Source of the DNA: Typha latifolia | Taxonomy: Eukaryota > Streptophyta > Magnoliopsida > Poales > Typhaceae | NCBI GenBank assembly: GCA_019914945.1 | Contig: CM034110.1 | Location: 5,845,808 to 5,909,807 of the forward strand | DNA length: 64,000 nt | Reading direction: 5' to 3' | In this document: in pieces, positions 22,903-38,400 of the stretch | Layout of the letters: every line of letters begins with the position of its first letter | How positions within the stretch are numbered: position 1 is the first letter of the stretch | Notes under the pieces: model-generated | What the model was told of the DNA's origin: nothing | Database searches by the model: none | The model's input: the letters and a program-made list of their open reading frames with translations, nothing else | Program-made: the position numbers and the translations under genes

Positions 22903-23286
22903 ATGGATTGGATTTTTACTACTACGGAATCCAGCGGCGACTCCGAGGTCGACGTCGAGGCCGATGCCGACCTAACGTCGACCGTCGGAGCTGACAACAA
23001 CGACTACGACGACGACGCTGAATCTTACAGCGGCGGCGGTAGATTCGACGCTGGGGATGGCGATGAGGAAGAAGATGCTGACGCTGATGGTGGTGAGACT
23101 CATGGAGAGGTTGACGAGAGGTGGATGTCTTGGAGGAGTTGGTTGATGGAGAACGCCGCGAAGTGCGAGGATGACGAAGGATGCAGCAGAGAAGATGGCA
23201 TGGATTTGTCGGCGGCGGCGGCGGTGGGCGGCGACGTCGAACGTGATAGAGTCTTTTGGGAAGCTTGTCTTGCTCATGGATACTGA
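22903..23286 (+). CDS. Small acidic single-exon protein, unidentified
   Basis: An intact 127-residue frame with strong GC3 bias sits in a GC-rich island within AT-rich DNA, which supports real coding. The N-terminal 70 residues are very rich in Asp and Glu with no membrane segment or signal peptide. Two aromatic patches stand out: WMSWRSWLM at about residue 74, and the C terminus DRVFWEACLAHGY. An FWEACLA-type ending recurs in short uncharacterised plant proteins as I remember them; I cannot assign a function. The ATG is the first in the frame after a pyrimidine-rich leader. Antisense frames over this region are by-products of the GC-rich codons. Confidence 0.65.
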   Translation: MDWIFTTTESSGDSEVDVEADADLTSTVGADNNDYDDDAESYSGGGRFDAGDGDEEEDADADGGETHGEVDERWMSWRSWLMENAAKCEDDEGCSREDGMDLSAAAAVGGDVERDRVFWEACLAHGY

Positions 23287-23784
23287 GGCCATTAAATCTT
23301 GGAGCAAGTCTGGGATGGAGGATTAACATCATCACTTCTTTGTCTCATTAATTTCATGCTTGCAAACTTTCCCCTTTTCTTTTTAGAATTTTATAAGTTG
23401 TAGCTTACCATATGGTTATTATTTATCATTCCAACATATTTAAATGAATAAAATAGAGAGAGCATTGGTTGGTTTTCAAAATCAAATCTAACTTCAAATT
23501 TGATGGTGTGGGTAGAAATGGGCTTTTAGGATCAACTTTTCTCTTTTTCCTAACAAATAAATTAAGTTGAAACGATCTTCAAAGCTGCCAATATTTAAAT
23601 AAAATAAGTTTTTATGTGAGAATGAGTAATAGTTTAAAGAGTGTATATATAATTATTCCCTTCTTCTTCTTCTCTTTTTGAAGTTAGGGTATTATGATTA
23701 TTAAACATGTATAATTATAAATGAGCCAAGTTAAGGGAAGACAAAATATCAAAATAGCAGTCCACTAAATATTTTGATACATAT

Positions 23785-23939
23785 TATTTTATGACCTAAA
23801 TCGAGCTGAGCTCAAATTGAGCTTGAAAAACGTGGCTCGAGCTCGGCTTGTTTGGCTAAGCAAGCAACCTCGATCGAGCTATATATAGTCGAGCTGAGCT
23901 CGAGTAGCTAGCAAGCCTCGAGCTTTATTGACAGCCCTA
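23785..23939 (-). repeat. hAT-like element end (GAGCTCG-rich)
   Basis: Read on the minus strand it begins TAGGGCTGTCAATAAAGCTC, close to the TAGGGGTGTCAA-type ends of many plant hAT elements, and continues with many GAGCTCG words. I cannot find its other end. Confidence 0.5.
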
Positions 23940-24825
23940 GTTACAGTAATTCTTTTTGATGAATATTCATATTATAGGTTGTAAATTATGAAGAGAAGAA
24001 AGCTGGAACATCAATATATAACATCAGAATATTACTATAGAATTTTTTTTCTCTCTTTTAAGAAGAAAAGCTTTCAACCATGCACCGAGATAGAGAGAAC
24101 TGAATAAAAGTAAAATGAAAGAGAATGAAAGAGATTTATTTTTTCCCATTTGGATAGAAATTCTAGGAGAGATTCATAAGAGCAAGGGATGAAAAAAATA
24201 TTAAAAGAAAACATCTAAGAGCCACTTTTTTTTGGGGGGGGCGGGGAAGAGAGAGCAAAATGAAGAACAAAACAAAAAAATTTCTCCTTAATTTTGGCAA
24301 TATTTACTCATCTTATTCTATTCTTCCAAGACCTTCAATTTCCTCTGCTTCTATAATAAAAATTAGACTCATAATGTGCCAAGGAAATGGCCATTCTAAT
24401 ATATATATATATATATATATGACATGGGTGCATTTGACTGAAATAGACTTATACCAACTTCGAGTTTTTAATAGATATACATTTGCACCAGTAACAAAGT
24501 AGAGGGTTGCAATATGAATCAATCATGCATGGATAATATTCTCCTATCTTGAGTACCTGGAATTGCTCACAAGATGCCAATTTACATTAAATAAAACTGG
24601 TAAGTTGGACAGAAGTTTTTCAATGACAATATCCTCATGTACTAAATTTGACCCAGTGAACCAAATAAGTTTGCAACTCACCTATATAAGTATATTCTTT
24701 GGTGTACAGTCCTACATCAGTAGGAAACTCTTTACCAACCTCCTCTTGGTGCCCACAACACTCTACTATGGTCTATTTCATCTATCATTAAATTTTTATT
24801 ATTTTTTATCCATTCTTATTTGTTT

Positions 24826-25020
24826 CCCATATCTACTGTGAAGTTAATAAGTCTGCGAACTGGTTCGCTAACTTAGATAGAAATATAAGCCTTGAGGTTA
24901 TTTGGGAGGGTCGGAGGGGTCACACTTTCTTGTTGATTATTCTTTTGGCCGTTAATGTTAGCATCACTTTTTGTAACCGTGGCGGTTAATCAATAGATAT
25001 TTTTATTTTTTATAAAATGA
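24826..25020 (+). pseudogene. LINE 3' end remnant (RNase H-like C terminus)
   Basis: One frame reads HIYCEVNKSANWFANLDRNI, resembling the C-terminal RNase H segment of plant L1-type LINEs (YREGN-x-(A/S)DWLANLG). It is followed about 130 bp later by a T-rich stretch and the run ATAAAATGAAAAA, like the 3' tail of these elements. Only this tail is recognisable, as is usual for 5'-truncated LINE copies. Confidence 0.55.
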
Positions 25021-25091
25021 AAAACTTACTTTTGGCAGCCACTTTTTATTACCTTGTACATTATCACACCATATAAATAGTACATCGATTA

Positions 25092-25507
25092 GAGTTTTTG
25101 ACCAAACTAGACCTCTAATTTATTTTATTTATTGAAATAGACTATCTCTCAAACTTATTATTAAATGGGGTTTAATTTATTATAGCCCTAACAAAAATAC
25201 TAAATTAATCAGTGTTTTTAAAAACGCTAATCAGTTCAGCATTTTTATCATCATACAATTTTTTTCCTTTAACTACTGAAATATTAAGTTATAGGAATTT
25301 ATATATATAAAATGCTGATCAGTTCAATATTTTAAGACCATACAAAAACACTGAAATGATTAGTGTTTTTACTTAGAGATAAAATATTGATTAGTTCAGC
25401 TTTTTTATTAAGGTTATAGTAAATTAGACCTTATTTGGTAATAAGTTTGAGAAGTACCCTATTCCGATAAAAATAAATTAGAACATGGATAGTTTGGTCG
25501 AAAACTC
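25092..25507. mobile_element. MULE-like MITE with 9-bp target-site duplication
   Basis: A 416 bp element starting GAGTTTTTGACCAAACTAG, with the right end reading GAGTTTTCGACCAAACTA on the other strand. The inverted arms extend for about 100 bp. It is flanked by CATCGATTA at 25083-25091 and 25508-25516, a perfect 9-bp duplication. Related copies are at 40486 and 63622. Confidence 0.88.
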
Positions 25508-26126
25508 CATCGATTATGATAACTTCTTTGAAGGCAAACTAATACTAGGGATTGAACAAAAGGTTTGGAAACAGTAATAATAAATACCTTAATTAGATGT
25601 GTAAGAGAAAATAAAAAAAGGGGATTAATAATTTGAGATTGATAAAAAGGGGAATCCATTAGCCTACTTTTTAAATATTATCACTATTTTCTACATACAT
25701 TCTCTAAATTTTTTTCGCATATGTACTCTCTTACCTAAATTTTTACTTTAATTTAGAGGTTCGTATAATTACTTCTTGATAGTTCAAGATGGTATATATT
25801 GAGTGTATGTGGGTAATTAAAAAATTCAAAAAATTTATTTAGAAAATAATAATATTTTAGAAGACCTAAGTAAAACTTTATCTTTTTTTAATATAAAAAT
25901 GATAAAGTTATGGATCAAACCAAAATAAACCAAGAAGGTTGGGGTATATTGGCTTGATCAAGAACCAATCAGGTGAGGTAGGTCTAGCTAGCAAAAATAT
26001 CATAATGCCCAAAAGATGATCCAAAATTCCATTAGGCTTATAAAAAAAGCTTGGCTCGGCCCGGCCCGGCCCATCGATAAAAATTTGCCAACCTAAGATC
26101 TAGCGAAAAAATAAAATAAAAAATAA

Positions 26127-26129
<3 letters not shown>

Positions 26130-26183
<54 letters not shown>
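26130..26183. repeat. (TA)n microsatellite, about 54 bp
   Basis: An uninterrupted run of alternating T and A, the longest such tract in the window. Confidence 0.95.
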
Positions 26184-26184
<1 letters not shown>

Positions 26185-26844
26185 CTTTCTTTAATTTTAA
26201 TGTTTCTGTTGATAGAAGCAACATGTAAATAATATTTAACTTAACCTTCTTTTATTTATCCAATGCCAGTGATAAGCAGTACTAATAAGTGAATATGAAA
26301 AAGTTAGAGTTTGTTGAGCAATACAACCATAATGGATGTGTATATATATATATAATTCTTTGTTTTCATTGCTAGATATCTATTTGTCAATATATGCATA
26401 TAAAAAGAAGAGTTTTCTTTAGATAATTGCCACTGGGAAGTTCTAAAATATCATTATTATCATTATATTATATTATATATATATAATATAAATATTTTTA
26501 TCCTTTTAGCTCTGATGACTTTGGAATTACTTTTCCTCTTGACTAGGGAACACTATTCTAGATAAAAAAAACAAACATTAAATTAACTCTAATTGAGATT
26601 AGAAATATTATTAATCCAAATTAAATCTTGTGCCACACATAAACATAATTCTAATTATATCTTTGATTGGACTAAGTTATTTTCTTTCTTTTTCTTTCTC
26701 ATATTACCCACTTATGTTTACATAAACTAAAAGTGCTTGCACAATATTTTTTTCGTAATTTTTCTACCTATCTCATTTCTCATACTACTTACTTATCTTA
26801 TTTTTACTCAAGTATGCATTTGATGCTTATAAATAGATGTTAAT

Positions 26845-27235
26845 ACATAGTTATTTCATACATAGAAATAGATATATATATATATATAACCATTGCATTG
26901 ATATAGATTAAAAATATGTAGTCACTGCAAGCATAGAGAATGATGATATAGAGCAACTGCATATGTAAAAAAATGTAGTCATTATATGCATAAAGAATGG
27001 TAATAAATATATCAATTGTAAAATAGAGAATGTTAATTATATAGCCATTACATACAAATATAATATTAATATATAGTCATTATAAAAATAGAGAAATTCG
27101 TATATGTACCCATTGCGTATAAGTAATAATAATATGTAACCATTGCATAAATAGAGAATAATAATACATAACTATTACATACATAGAGAATATTAATATA
27201 TATGTAGCCATTCCATACGTAGAGAATGATAATAT
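26845..27235. repeat. Degenerate AT minisatellite, about ten units
   Basis: The words TAGCCATTGCATA, ATAGAGAAT and AATATA recur in this order about ten times, with a spacing of roughly 30-45 bp and considerable drift. There is no coding potential. Confidence 0.75.
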
Positions 27236-28459
27236 ATTCACACATATCAACTATATTTCAAGCATTAGAAACATAAATTACATAGTGTAAACATTTAAAT
27301 TTGTATTTTTTTTAGAGTATCACAATTATCACATACCAACATTTTGGAAGAGTTCAGTTATTTTGTTGGTAATTATGATATTTTAAAAATATAGCAATAA
27401 TTATGATATTTAGAAAAACATACCGGGGAAATTATATAAAATTCCCCAAAAGAAACAAATTATATATCCACATATAATTGGATCATGGGATGCCCAACCA
27501 CATTCACTATAAGGTTTCAGCCAATTTACTAGTTTAGATTAAAAAAATTCATCCTTTTTTGCCATATAATGACTACATTAGTTAGCTAATACAATATCTT
27601 TTGTGAAGGTATTATATTATCCTAAAGAGTTGTCTTAAATTAACCGAAGTCGCTAATTAAGAGAGTTACTTTATAAACCATTTTTTCTGAAAGTGATTTA
27701 TCTAAATAAACCTATGAGCTACTTAGCAAAAACAATAATAAGAATGGAGAAGAACATGAGATTGGTCAATAACTCCACTAGTATGGTCTTAATTAGACAT
27801 AAAATAAAATAAAAAACACAACAAACAGATGTTCCATTTAATGATTCTTGGTATATAGTCAAGGTCAGAGTATGTGCAATTAATGCCTCCTTACAAAATT
27901 TAAATCTCTATAATCATATTGTTGTGTGTTACTATACTATGCATGTGGAGATGATATCTTAATTCTTAATCAACAAACAGGTAGGTATGCTTGAGCTCTC
28001 CATACAGCTGTTGATCTTTACCAACTCTGATAGGATATAGTTGACTCCATTAATTAGGTGGAAAGGGAGGAGACTTTAGTTAGTAGAAGAAGAAAGTGAT
28101 ACTAGACTAGAAATGATAGAGATGGGAACTTTTGATGCTAACTTGCTTTAGTGTATGTTGATATATATATATATATATATAACTATTTTTTACCACCATA
28201 GAGAACTATAATGGATCACATCAGTGAATGAGTTAATATGCAAATAGTTCACTTTTTATGTTATTGTCATCCATAATAAGATGGTAAGAAAAAGGACCAT
28301 ATGAGAAATCCTTTTTCTCATAAAAAAGGGTACATAGTAACAAGTAAACTTCTCACAAATCTCTATCATCTATCATCTTACTTGAGTGGGCTATTAAATA
28401 CTCATCAATGCATCGATTACACATATTCAAACCGAATTCGAGTGCAATTAGAGGCATTA

Positions 28460-29109
28460 TGTTACGGACCAGATTTGAAACGATCCGTCTGTTGGATGAT
28501 TGTGAAATTTTAGGTGGAGGTAGCCTCGTGAGTTAGGATTCTAATGGATATGGTTCACCTAAATCGAAGGTCCGGATGAAAAGATAAAAATAAAATAGTG
28601 GAGATAGATTAGAGAGGGTAAAACTGTAATTTTCGACGTTGTGGCTGTCGTCAGAGGGTGGTGGACGGCCAAGGGTGGTGGTGGACGGTCGTGTAGTAGG
28701 ATGACTGTTAGAGGTAGGAGGAGGCTAAGTTTGAAAGCTTGAATGAGATCTACGGTTATGATATAGTCCTATGAAGATAAAAATAATATAACAGTTAATA
28801 TAAAAAAGATAAGGATGAGAATAATAATTGGCTAAACTTAGAATTCTCTCAATGATGATTCTTATCAACTCATGTTCACCCCTATTTATAGGAGTAAAAT
28901 TCTTAACAGATCGGATCCACATGCGGATTATCTGATTTATTTAAAATTCAAAATAGAAAGATAAAGCTAAGTAACTAATCTCTAGCGGATCGGATCCACA
29001 TGCGGATTATCTGATTTATTTGAAATTCGAAATAGAAAGATAAATCTAAATAACTAATTTGACTCGACTCGACTTGACTCGACTTAACCCATATGGTCGG
29101 ATCGTAACA
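28460..29109. mobile_element. Solo LTR with perfect 5-bp target-site duplication
   Basis: A 650 bp segment begins TGTTACG and ends CGTAACA, perfect 7-bp inverted termini of the TG...CA form found on LTRs. It is flanked by CATTA on both sides (28455-28459 and 29110-29114). Neither gag-pol nor a second LTR lies nearby, so it is most simply explained by recombination between two LTRs. An internal tandem duplication of about 75 bp (around 28910-29060) repeats GGATCGGATCCACATGCGGA-like sequence. It lengthens this copy relative to the one at 21263. Confidence 0.88.
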
Positions 29110-29804
29110 CATTAGCATAATCGATGTACGAGTGTGTGTATATATATATATTCAACGGTGTATCTGAAGTGATATATATGTTAACACATATATGTCTATA
29201 AAAATAGAGAATAAGGAGAAAATATGCACACACACACAGAAAAAAATTAAAAACAACTATCTAATAAATACATTAACTCCAGGTTATCCAGGAAAAGATT
29301 TGCTCAACAAACAAAGGTCTGAATTCATTGTTAGCTAATAACATATTAACAAGCAAATCATCTAGAAAAATTAAGTAGGTATTGGACCACCTATTTGGGT
29401 TATCTAGATCAAGAATTTGGCTCCTTTCAGACCAAATAATTTTGTTGAGACTTTTCTTTCAGCAGTCCATTGTATTTCAAACAAAAAAGTTAGGGTATAT
29501 ATACAAAAGAAAGTAACTCTAAATTTTCTACTATTATATTGGATTGTGTTTAATATCATGGTAACTTCTCTTTTAAGGTATGGTATGGTTCATTTTGATA
29601 AATAAAATTTGAGGAATGGCAAATTTGGTCCAGCATTTCATCTAATAGTTTAAGCTTTTATGTCATACCTAATTTCTAACTAGGGTTGTTTTAGGTCTAT
29701 TTTCAATTAGATTTAGACTACCTTATCTCTAGCTCCAACAAAGAGCTCTTACAGTGCAATGGCTGCTATATAGGTTAATCACCGTGTAGGCTAAATTAAA
29801 TTAA

Positions 29805-30134
29805 GAGTTAAATATATTTTACCATCATGTATTTTAGAAAGTTTTAAACTAGTCAATGTACATATGATTAAGATGAGATAGATAGTTTATCTGTTGAATT
29901 TAATTAAACGGCGCTAAAATAACTAAACTACCATTATCATATATGTTTATTAGATAAGATATGCAAATTTTTGAGATGATGCCGCTAAAGGACTAAAATT
30001 GACATGGTCCTCAATTAAATTTGACATAAAACTAATAGTCACATTTTAATCATAAATATATGAGCTAATTTGAAACTTCTATAAGGTAGAGTAATTTTGG
30101 TTATAAATATAAGATGATAAAATATACTTAACCC
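29805..30134. mobile_element. Foldback element, about 330 bp
   Basis: The left end GAGTTAAATATATTTTACCA and the reverse complement of the right end GGGTTAAGTATATTTTATCA match. The similarity continues with gaps for about 100 bp, to AATTTAATT in both arms. The flanks are similar AT-rich words (TTAAATTAA, TAAATTTAA), but no exact target-site duplication can be fixed. Confidence 0.6.
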
Positions 30135-30734
30135 TAAATTTAAAGATATAAATTCTTAAAGGCTTTGACAAGGTTAGGCAGATTTGCAGTAACTCATAAA
30201 GAGGTAGGGGGCCCAGCTATTTGATACAGTAATCCAGAAAAAATAAATAAAAGTAGACATGATACTTAGATTTATATGTGAAAGAAAAAGAAAAAGTGAA
30301 GAATTGATAAAGACTAGCAATCAATCATGCAATAATTTTACATGCATGCATGCAAATCCGTGATCAATTGTTTGCTAAGGTATCAATATTTGAAAGAGAA
30401 AGAATAGTTGATATATAAGAGGATATTATCTGATAAAGATTGATCTTTGAAAGAGGAGGCTTGCAGCAATAAGCCATTTAATGCAGTGGCAAAGGAACTC
30501 TTTGTGTGTTCATGAATGTTGCTATGCATTATTGATTCATTGTTGGATTAGAACAATTCTACTTTCTTCCAAACTATCCATTATCTTTCAAACAGCAAAA
30601 TGCATTCTGAAACCAAATCAAACAAAATCCATCTAAAAAACTAGTTTCTAAGCATGGTGTTCAGAGCTTCTACATAAAATATAACAGCCTAGCAGTGTTG
30701 AATTACATCCAAAGCTTCCATATGTCGACTAGTG

Positions 30735-30762
30735 CTCTCTCTCTCTCTCTCTCTCTCTCTCT
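30735..30762. repeat. (CT)n microsatellite
   Basis: About 14 CT units followed by a short CTAC repeat; a second, interrupted CT tract lies near 30812-30836. Both are about 0.6-0.7 kb upstream of the peroxidase gene. Confidence 0.9.
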
Positions 30763-31348
30763 ACCTACCTACTTCTAACCACTGATTATTTTAAGCAAAT
30801 CTTAAAATCCATCTCTCTCTCACTCTCTCTCTCTCTTCCACCTTCTTCTTCTTTGCATAATCTAATCTACTTTCTTCTCTTCCTTAGATAGTTTAATGCA
30901 CTCAATTATCAAACAACAATGCCCAAGAAACCCACTACCTCCAAGTGTCTTCTAAGTATTCATGCAAAACTAAAAACATGTCGAGGGAAATTTGCGTCTG
31001 TATTTCTCGCATGTATACGGGTTATATTTTATACGTTTAATGTTTTAACTATTTATCTTCTAAAATGACTAAAATGATCTACTTATTCTTCCCGGGCGCC
31101 ACATACTCCTCTCTCGGCAAAAATATAAAACCAAGAAGAGGAAAGAATTAAATATAAATTCCAAAAAAATATTATATATAAAGTGTGGAACATTTCAACT
31201 GAGTTAATGTAAACTATTTATTAGTTTACTAATCAACAGTTGACCATGGCCGTGATGGGCGCAATTTAGTATTAAACTAACCATGCTTACCTGTATTGGT
31301 GCATAATTATATATCATATTCTCATGAAGGGAAAACTCTAGACTTGTC

Positions 31349-31357
31349 TATAAAAAG
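31349..31357 (+). promoter_or_regulatory. TATA box of the peroxidase gene
   Basis: TATAAAAAG lies 114 bp before the ATG, which would give a 5' leader of about 80 bases. It is the only good TATA match in the proximal promoter. Confidence 0.65.
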
Positions 31358-31462
31358 CCAAGCAATGTATCTCATCCTTGCATCAAAGCAATAATAGTCA
31401 TAGTGGTGCTCTCACTAGCTTTAGTCCAAAAGGAAAAAGATAATAATAAGTAGTTAGAAAAG

Positions 31463-34697
<3,235 letters not shown>

Positions 34698-34814
34698 GCT
34701 AGCAGGAGTGTTCTTAAGTGTTTACAGAAGAGTTGCATGCAGGGATGAAATAAGTTTGTTTTTATAAGGTGTATACTGTCATGTGGTTGCATGTTGTGGT
34801 AAATTTGTTTTAGT

Positions 34815-34820
34815 AATAAA
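34815..34820 (+). terminator. Poly(A) signal of the peroxidase gene
   Basis: AATAAA about 120 bases after the peroxidase stop codon. Confidence 0.5.
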
Positions 34821-35428
34821 ATGTCTACTAATTGTTCTAATCGTGGCGTACAAATTTTTTTTTTTCTACTGGATGGAAGGAAGTGATATTGTTGAAAAAA
34901 GATCAAAGGAATTGATTATATCCACCAAATTTCTGGAACAAAATCTGATCATCTTGGAGTAATTTCGACAAGTTATGCATTAGTTAGACATTAATGATGG
35001 CATTCTTTTGGCCACCTTGCCTATTTTCTCCATCTCTATCACAACTCACTGAAGCAAGGCTATTCCAGTTGCCTTCCAGAAAAGAAAAATAACTCGTTCA
35101 ATTCCTTCTTAAGCCAAGATTGACAAACTGAATTAGTAGACACAGCAGCATTGTAGCATCAACTAAATTCAAAAACCAAGATACATAAATTTCTTTCCAG
35201 TTTCATCAAATTAATAATCCATGACTTGCTCATAAATACTTCAATAGGCTGTTAAAGATTCTCGCAACACAAGAAATGAAGCCGGAAGAACGATCTTCGA
35301 ACAAAGCACGTGAAGATATAAACAAGTCATTACTTAGAAACAAAATTCTCATAGTATAACAATATAAAGTTAATACCAAGTTGACAGGAACTTTTATCAA
35401 CTTTGCCACATGGCATTATTTTGCTTAC

Positions 35429-38400
35429 TCACGAGGCAGCCAAGGATTCAATCAGAAGTTGGTAGCCTTCTGGTACAGTCCCTTGCCTCTGCACACACTC
35501 AGCCAGTGCTGGAACGTCAGAATTTACATCCAAGAACCTGGCAAGCAGGAGGAGCAAGTGGAAATCAGAGATCCGCTTGACAAAGGGCAGGTGTTTCGAC
35601 CGATCAAGGTGATTCTTCAGTGCCTTCAGCGTTACTGTAGTGATCCGATTCTCTATTGGAAAGCTTGTTGAGAGAGAACCCTAAATAGGCAGATGTTATG
35701 TGAGGAACAATAGTTATTATGTGAAGGAAAAACAGAGTTATTTCCATTACTAAAATATTCCAATCATATCATACCCACCAATTGCTACATTTACAGAATA
35801 AAAGCTTTAAATTAGTCTCATCACAACCCTAGGGGACATATGAGTACCACTTAACCAATGTGTTACTTATTAACTTAACAAACAGAGAACTTTGTGGTAA
35901 AAGTTGTATTTGAGTCTACTCCACATTCTCACATTATTTGTTAATGCCCTGTTCGTATTTTCCAATTTTCATGGCAACTCCTCCCCCATCTTGACTTTAC
36001 ATCTAAAACCCATTTTGATTCTTCTCTATTAGAAGGCTGACTTGTTCTGTAACAAGACAATGTTTTGACGGATAATAGTCCTTATAGCAGTGAACCATAT
36101 TACTATGAAAAAAGTAATTACTTTGGAAATTTATAATTCAACTTTTGAGTATATTCAACCTAACTGAAATTTATGTCAATATGCAACTTCAATTGCTCAG
36201 CTGAAGGTCAACTTGAATGTCAAAGTACAATCTTAATTTCAATCTGTATTGGATTTGCTTTAGATCCTTTTTTTGTCGAAAGATAAGTATAGACGAACCT
36301 ACTTCATAGAGGTCTACCATGCAGGAACACTAAGATTAGTTCAAGTCTTCACATAATGTATATGTCGACGGAATCCATGGAAAAGTATGCAATAATTATG
36401 TATTAAAAGCACAACTTGAGCTAAGAATAATTAAAGTGGCACAAGATACTATTAATTTAAAAGTATAGGGACTATGATAAAAGAGTCAAAGAACATTACA
36501 TAAATCAGACCGAAGATGGAACACTGTTAGACAAATCAACATAGAGCAAAGAGCAGCAGTGCTAATCAAGAAGGCAAGTACACAGGAATATGTCAACTCA
36601 TGACCACAAGTTCATTATCTACAAGGTTACTGATGAGACACATAAATGCTGCCAAATAGATGTTGCAGAATGCACAAAAAGGAAAGCTCCTTAATACCTA
36701 CATAATTAAAATACTGAATTCTTCCACATAATCTAATCACAAAAATACGATACAGGACAATTGTCAAGAGCTTTAGATAGAATATTAAATTGGAAGCTAA
36801 CAAACTATTACTTAGAGATCAAACTGATTGCACTTTCTGGAAATTATCAGAAAGATGATGCTTTAAAGGAACGTTGTAGTTGGGAAACCAAAATCTCCAA
36901 ATATGACAATGATCATTCAGCAGGAACCAGATACATACCATTAGTCTAGCCAAGAACTTGCCAATCTCAAAATTGAGGTAATAAGAGAAGATCTTATAAA
37001 AAGATGATCAAGAAGTATGCCTTTTTTCCCCAAGCTATTCTCCTTTCTTCGAAGAAACAAAAGGGTAATTCGAGCATAATAAACACGTGCAATCTGAGGA
37101 CTAATAAACATAGAATCAGAAAAAAGGTAAAAAAAACTGGTTTTTGTTGAGATTGGATGCAAGGGATCAAAGGACTAACAGAGAAAGATCAAAAGAAATA
37201 TGGCTTTCATTGGGGTTGAAAAAGTATTTAGTAATTATTTGCTCCTTAATTTGCTATTACTTAGCTTATCTAGTGTTTTTCTGATAACTTAGAGGCGGCT
37301 TAATGTCCACCAATATATTGCCATTAATTTCCCTCTGCATCAGGAAGAGCATCTTAAACTGTGACTCCCTTCTTTGTTAGTCTTGGTATACAAAAAATAG
37401 AGAAACTCTGGTTATCAGGGATAACTAATGCAACCATCATTTTAAGTCATTAAACTTCTTTTGTATGAACCTTTTCATCTAAACAATACCTAGCTAGCAA
37501 CTGCAGTAGCTTTAAGAGCTGTTTGCTTAGAGAAGACATTGTGTTTCCTTTATCCATCACTTCTAACAAAACAGCCTTAACCTTTTTATCATGATATATC
37601 CCTTAAATCTTATCCCATTAAAAGGCAATGACAAATACCCTTAATAGACCAAATTGATCGAGTAGGAAATGACATCCCTTCCAACTCTATTTTGTGCCTA
37701 CAATTCCAAGGTCTAAACTATGTCCACCCTCTCACATCCACTTCCTACTACAAACATAACAAGTTTTTCAACAGGATATGTCCAAATAATTCAATCTTCA
37801 AACTTGTTATTTCTCCTTAGAGTTGGAACTTTGTTTCGTCATGAAGAAGAGAAAGAAGAAAAACCAACTGAGATTTTCTTCATGAAAATGAAGCAAAAGG
37901 AGAAAAACCAATTGAGATTTTTTGAAACAAAAATCCACCCCTCTCCTATCCACTTATTCTCATTGTGATGTTTAATGAGTATCTATTAGAGGAGTATAAT
38001 TATACTGCAACTCAGCAGAACTATTGATATAAAATTCAACCCCAAATCCCTACTCATTAGACGTAAACCAATATCTTAAGAACTGTTGATCAGCAATGCA
38101 ACCCCAAATATCTTCTCAACTGGAGAACATCGGCAAGTTTGTAGAACTATAATAACGACTTTATCTTCTGCCTCTCACCATTTGGCCAAGGAAATTTGCA
38201 TATCTAAAATGAACTTCATCTCAACTGTATAATACATTGTTGCCATCTCATCATAGTGGATATATAGAAGTACAGATTATCATAGCATAAATTTTGTGAA
38301 TATTTAAACAATTTGCAAAGAAATTTTCCAACCAAACACAAATGGCTATGATTAGGAAGCATAACTCCTGCAACTAATTTCCCAAACCAGTATTCTAGTT

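Larger units (their letters stand above)
23287..31340. other. 8 kb AT-rich intergenic region without a gene
   Basis: No frame on either strand shows a recognisable domain. The region consists of transposon remnants, (TA)n tracts (for example 24398-24420 and 28162-28181) and AT minisatellites. Individual elements are listed separately. Confidence 0.75.
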
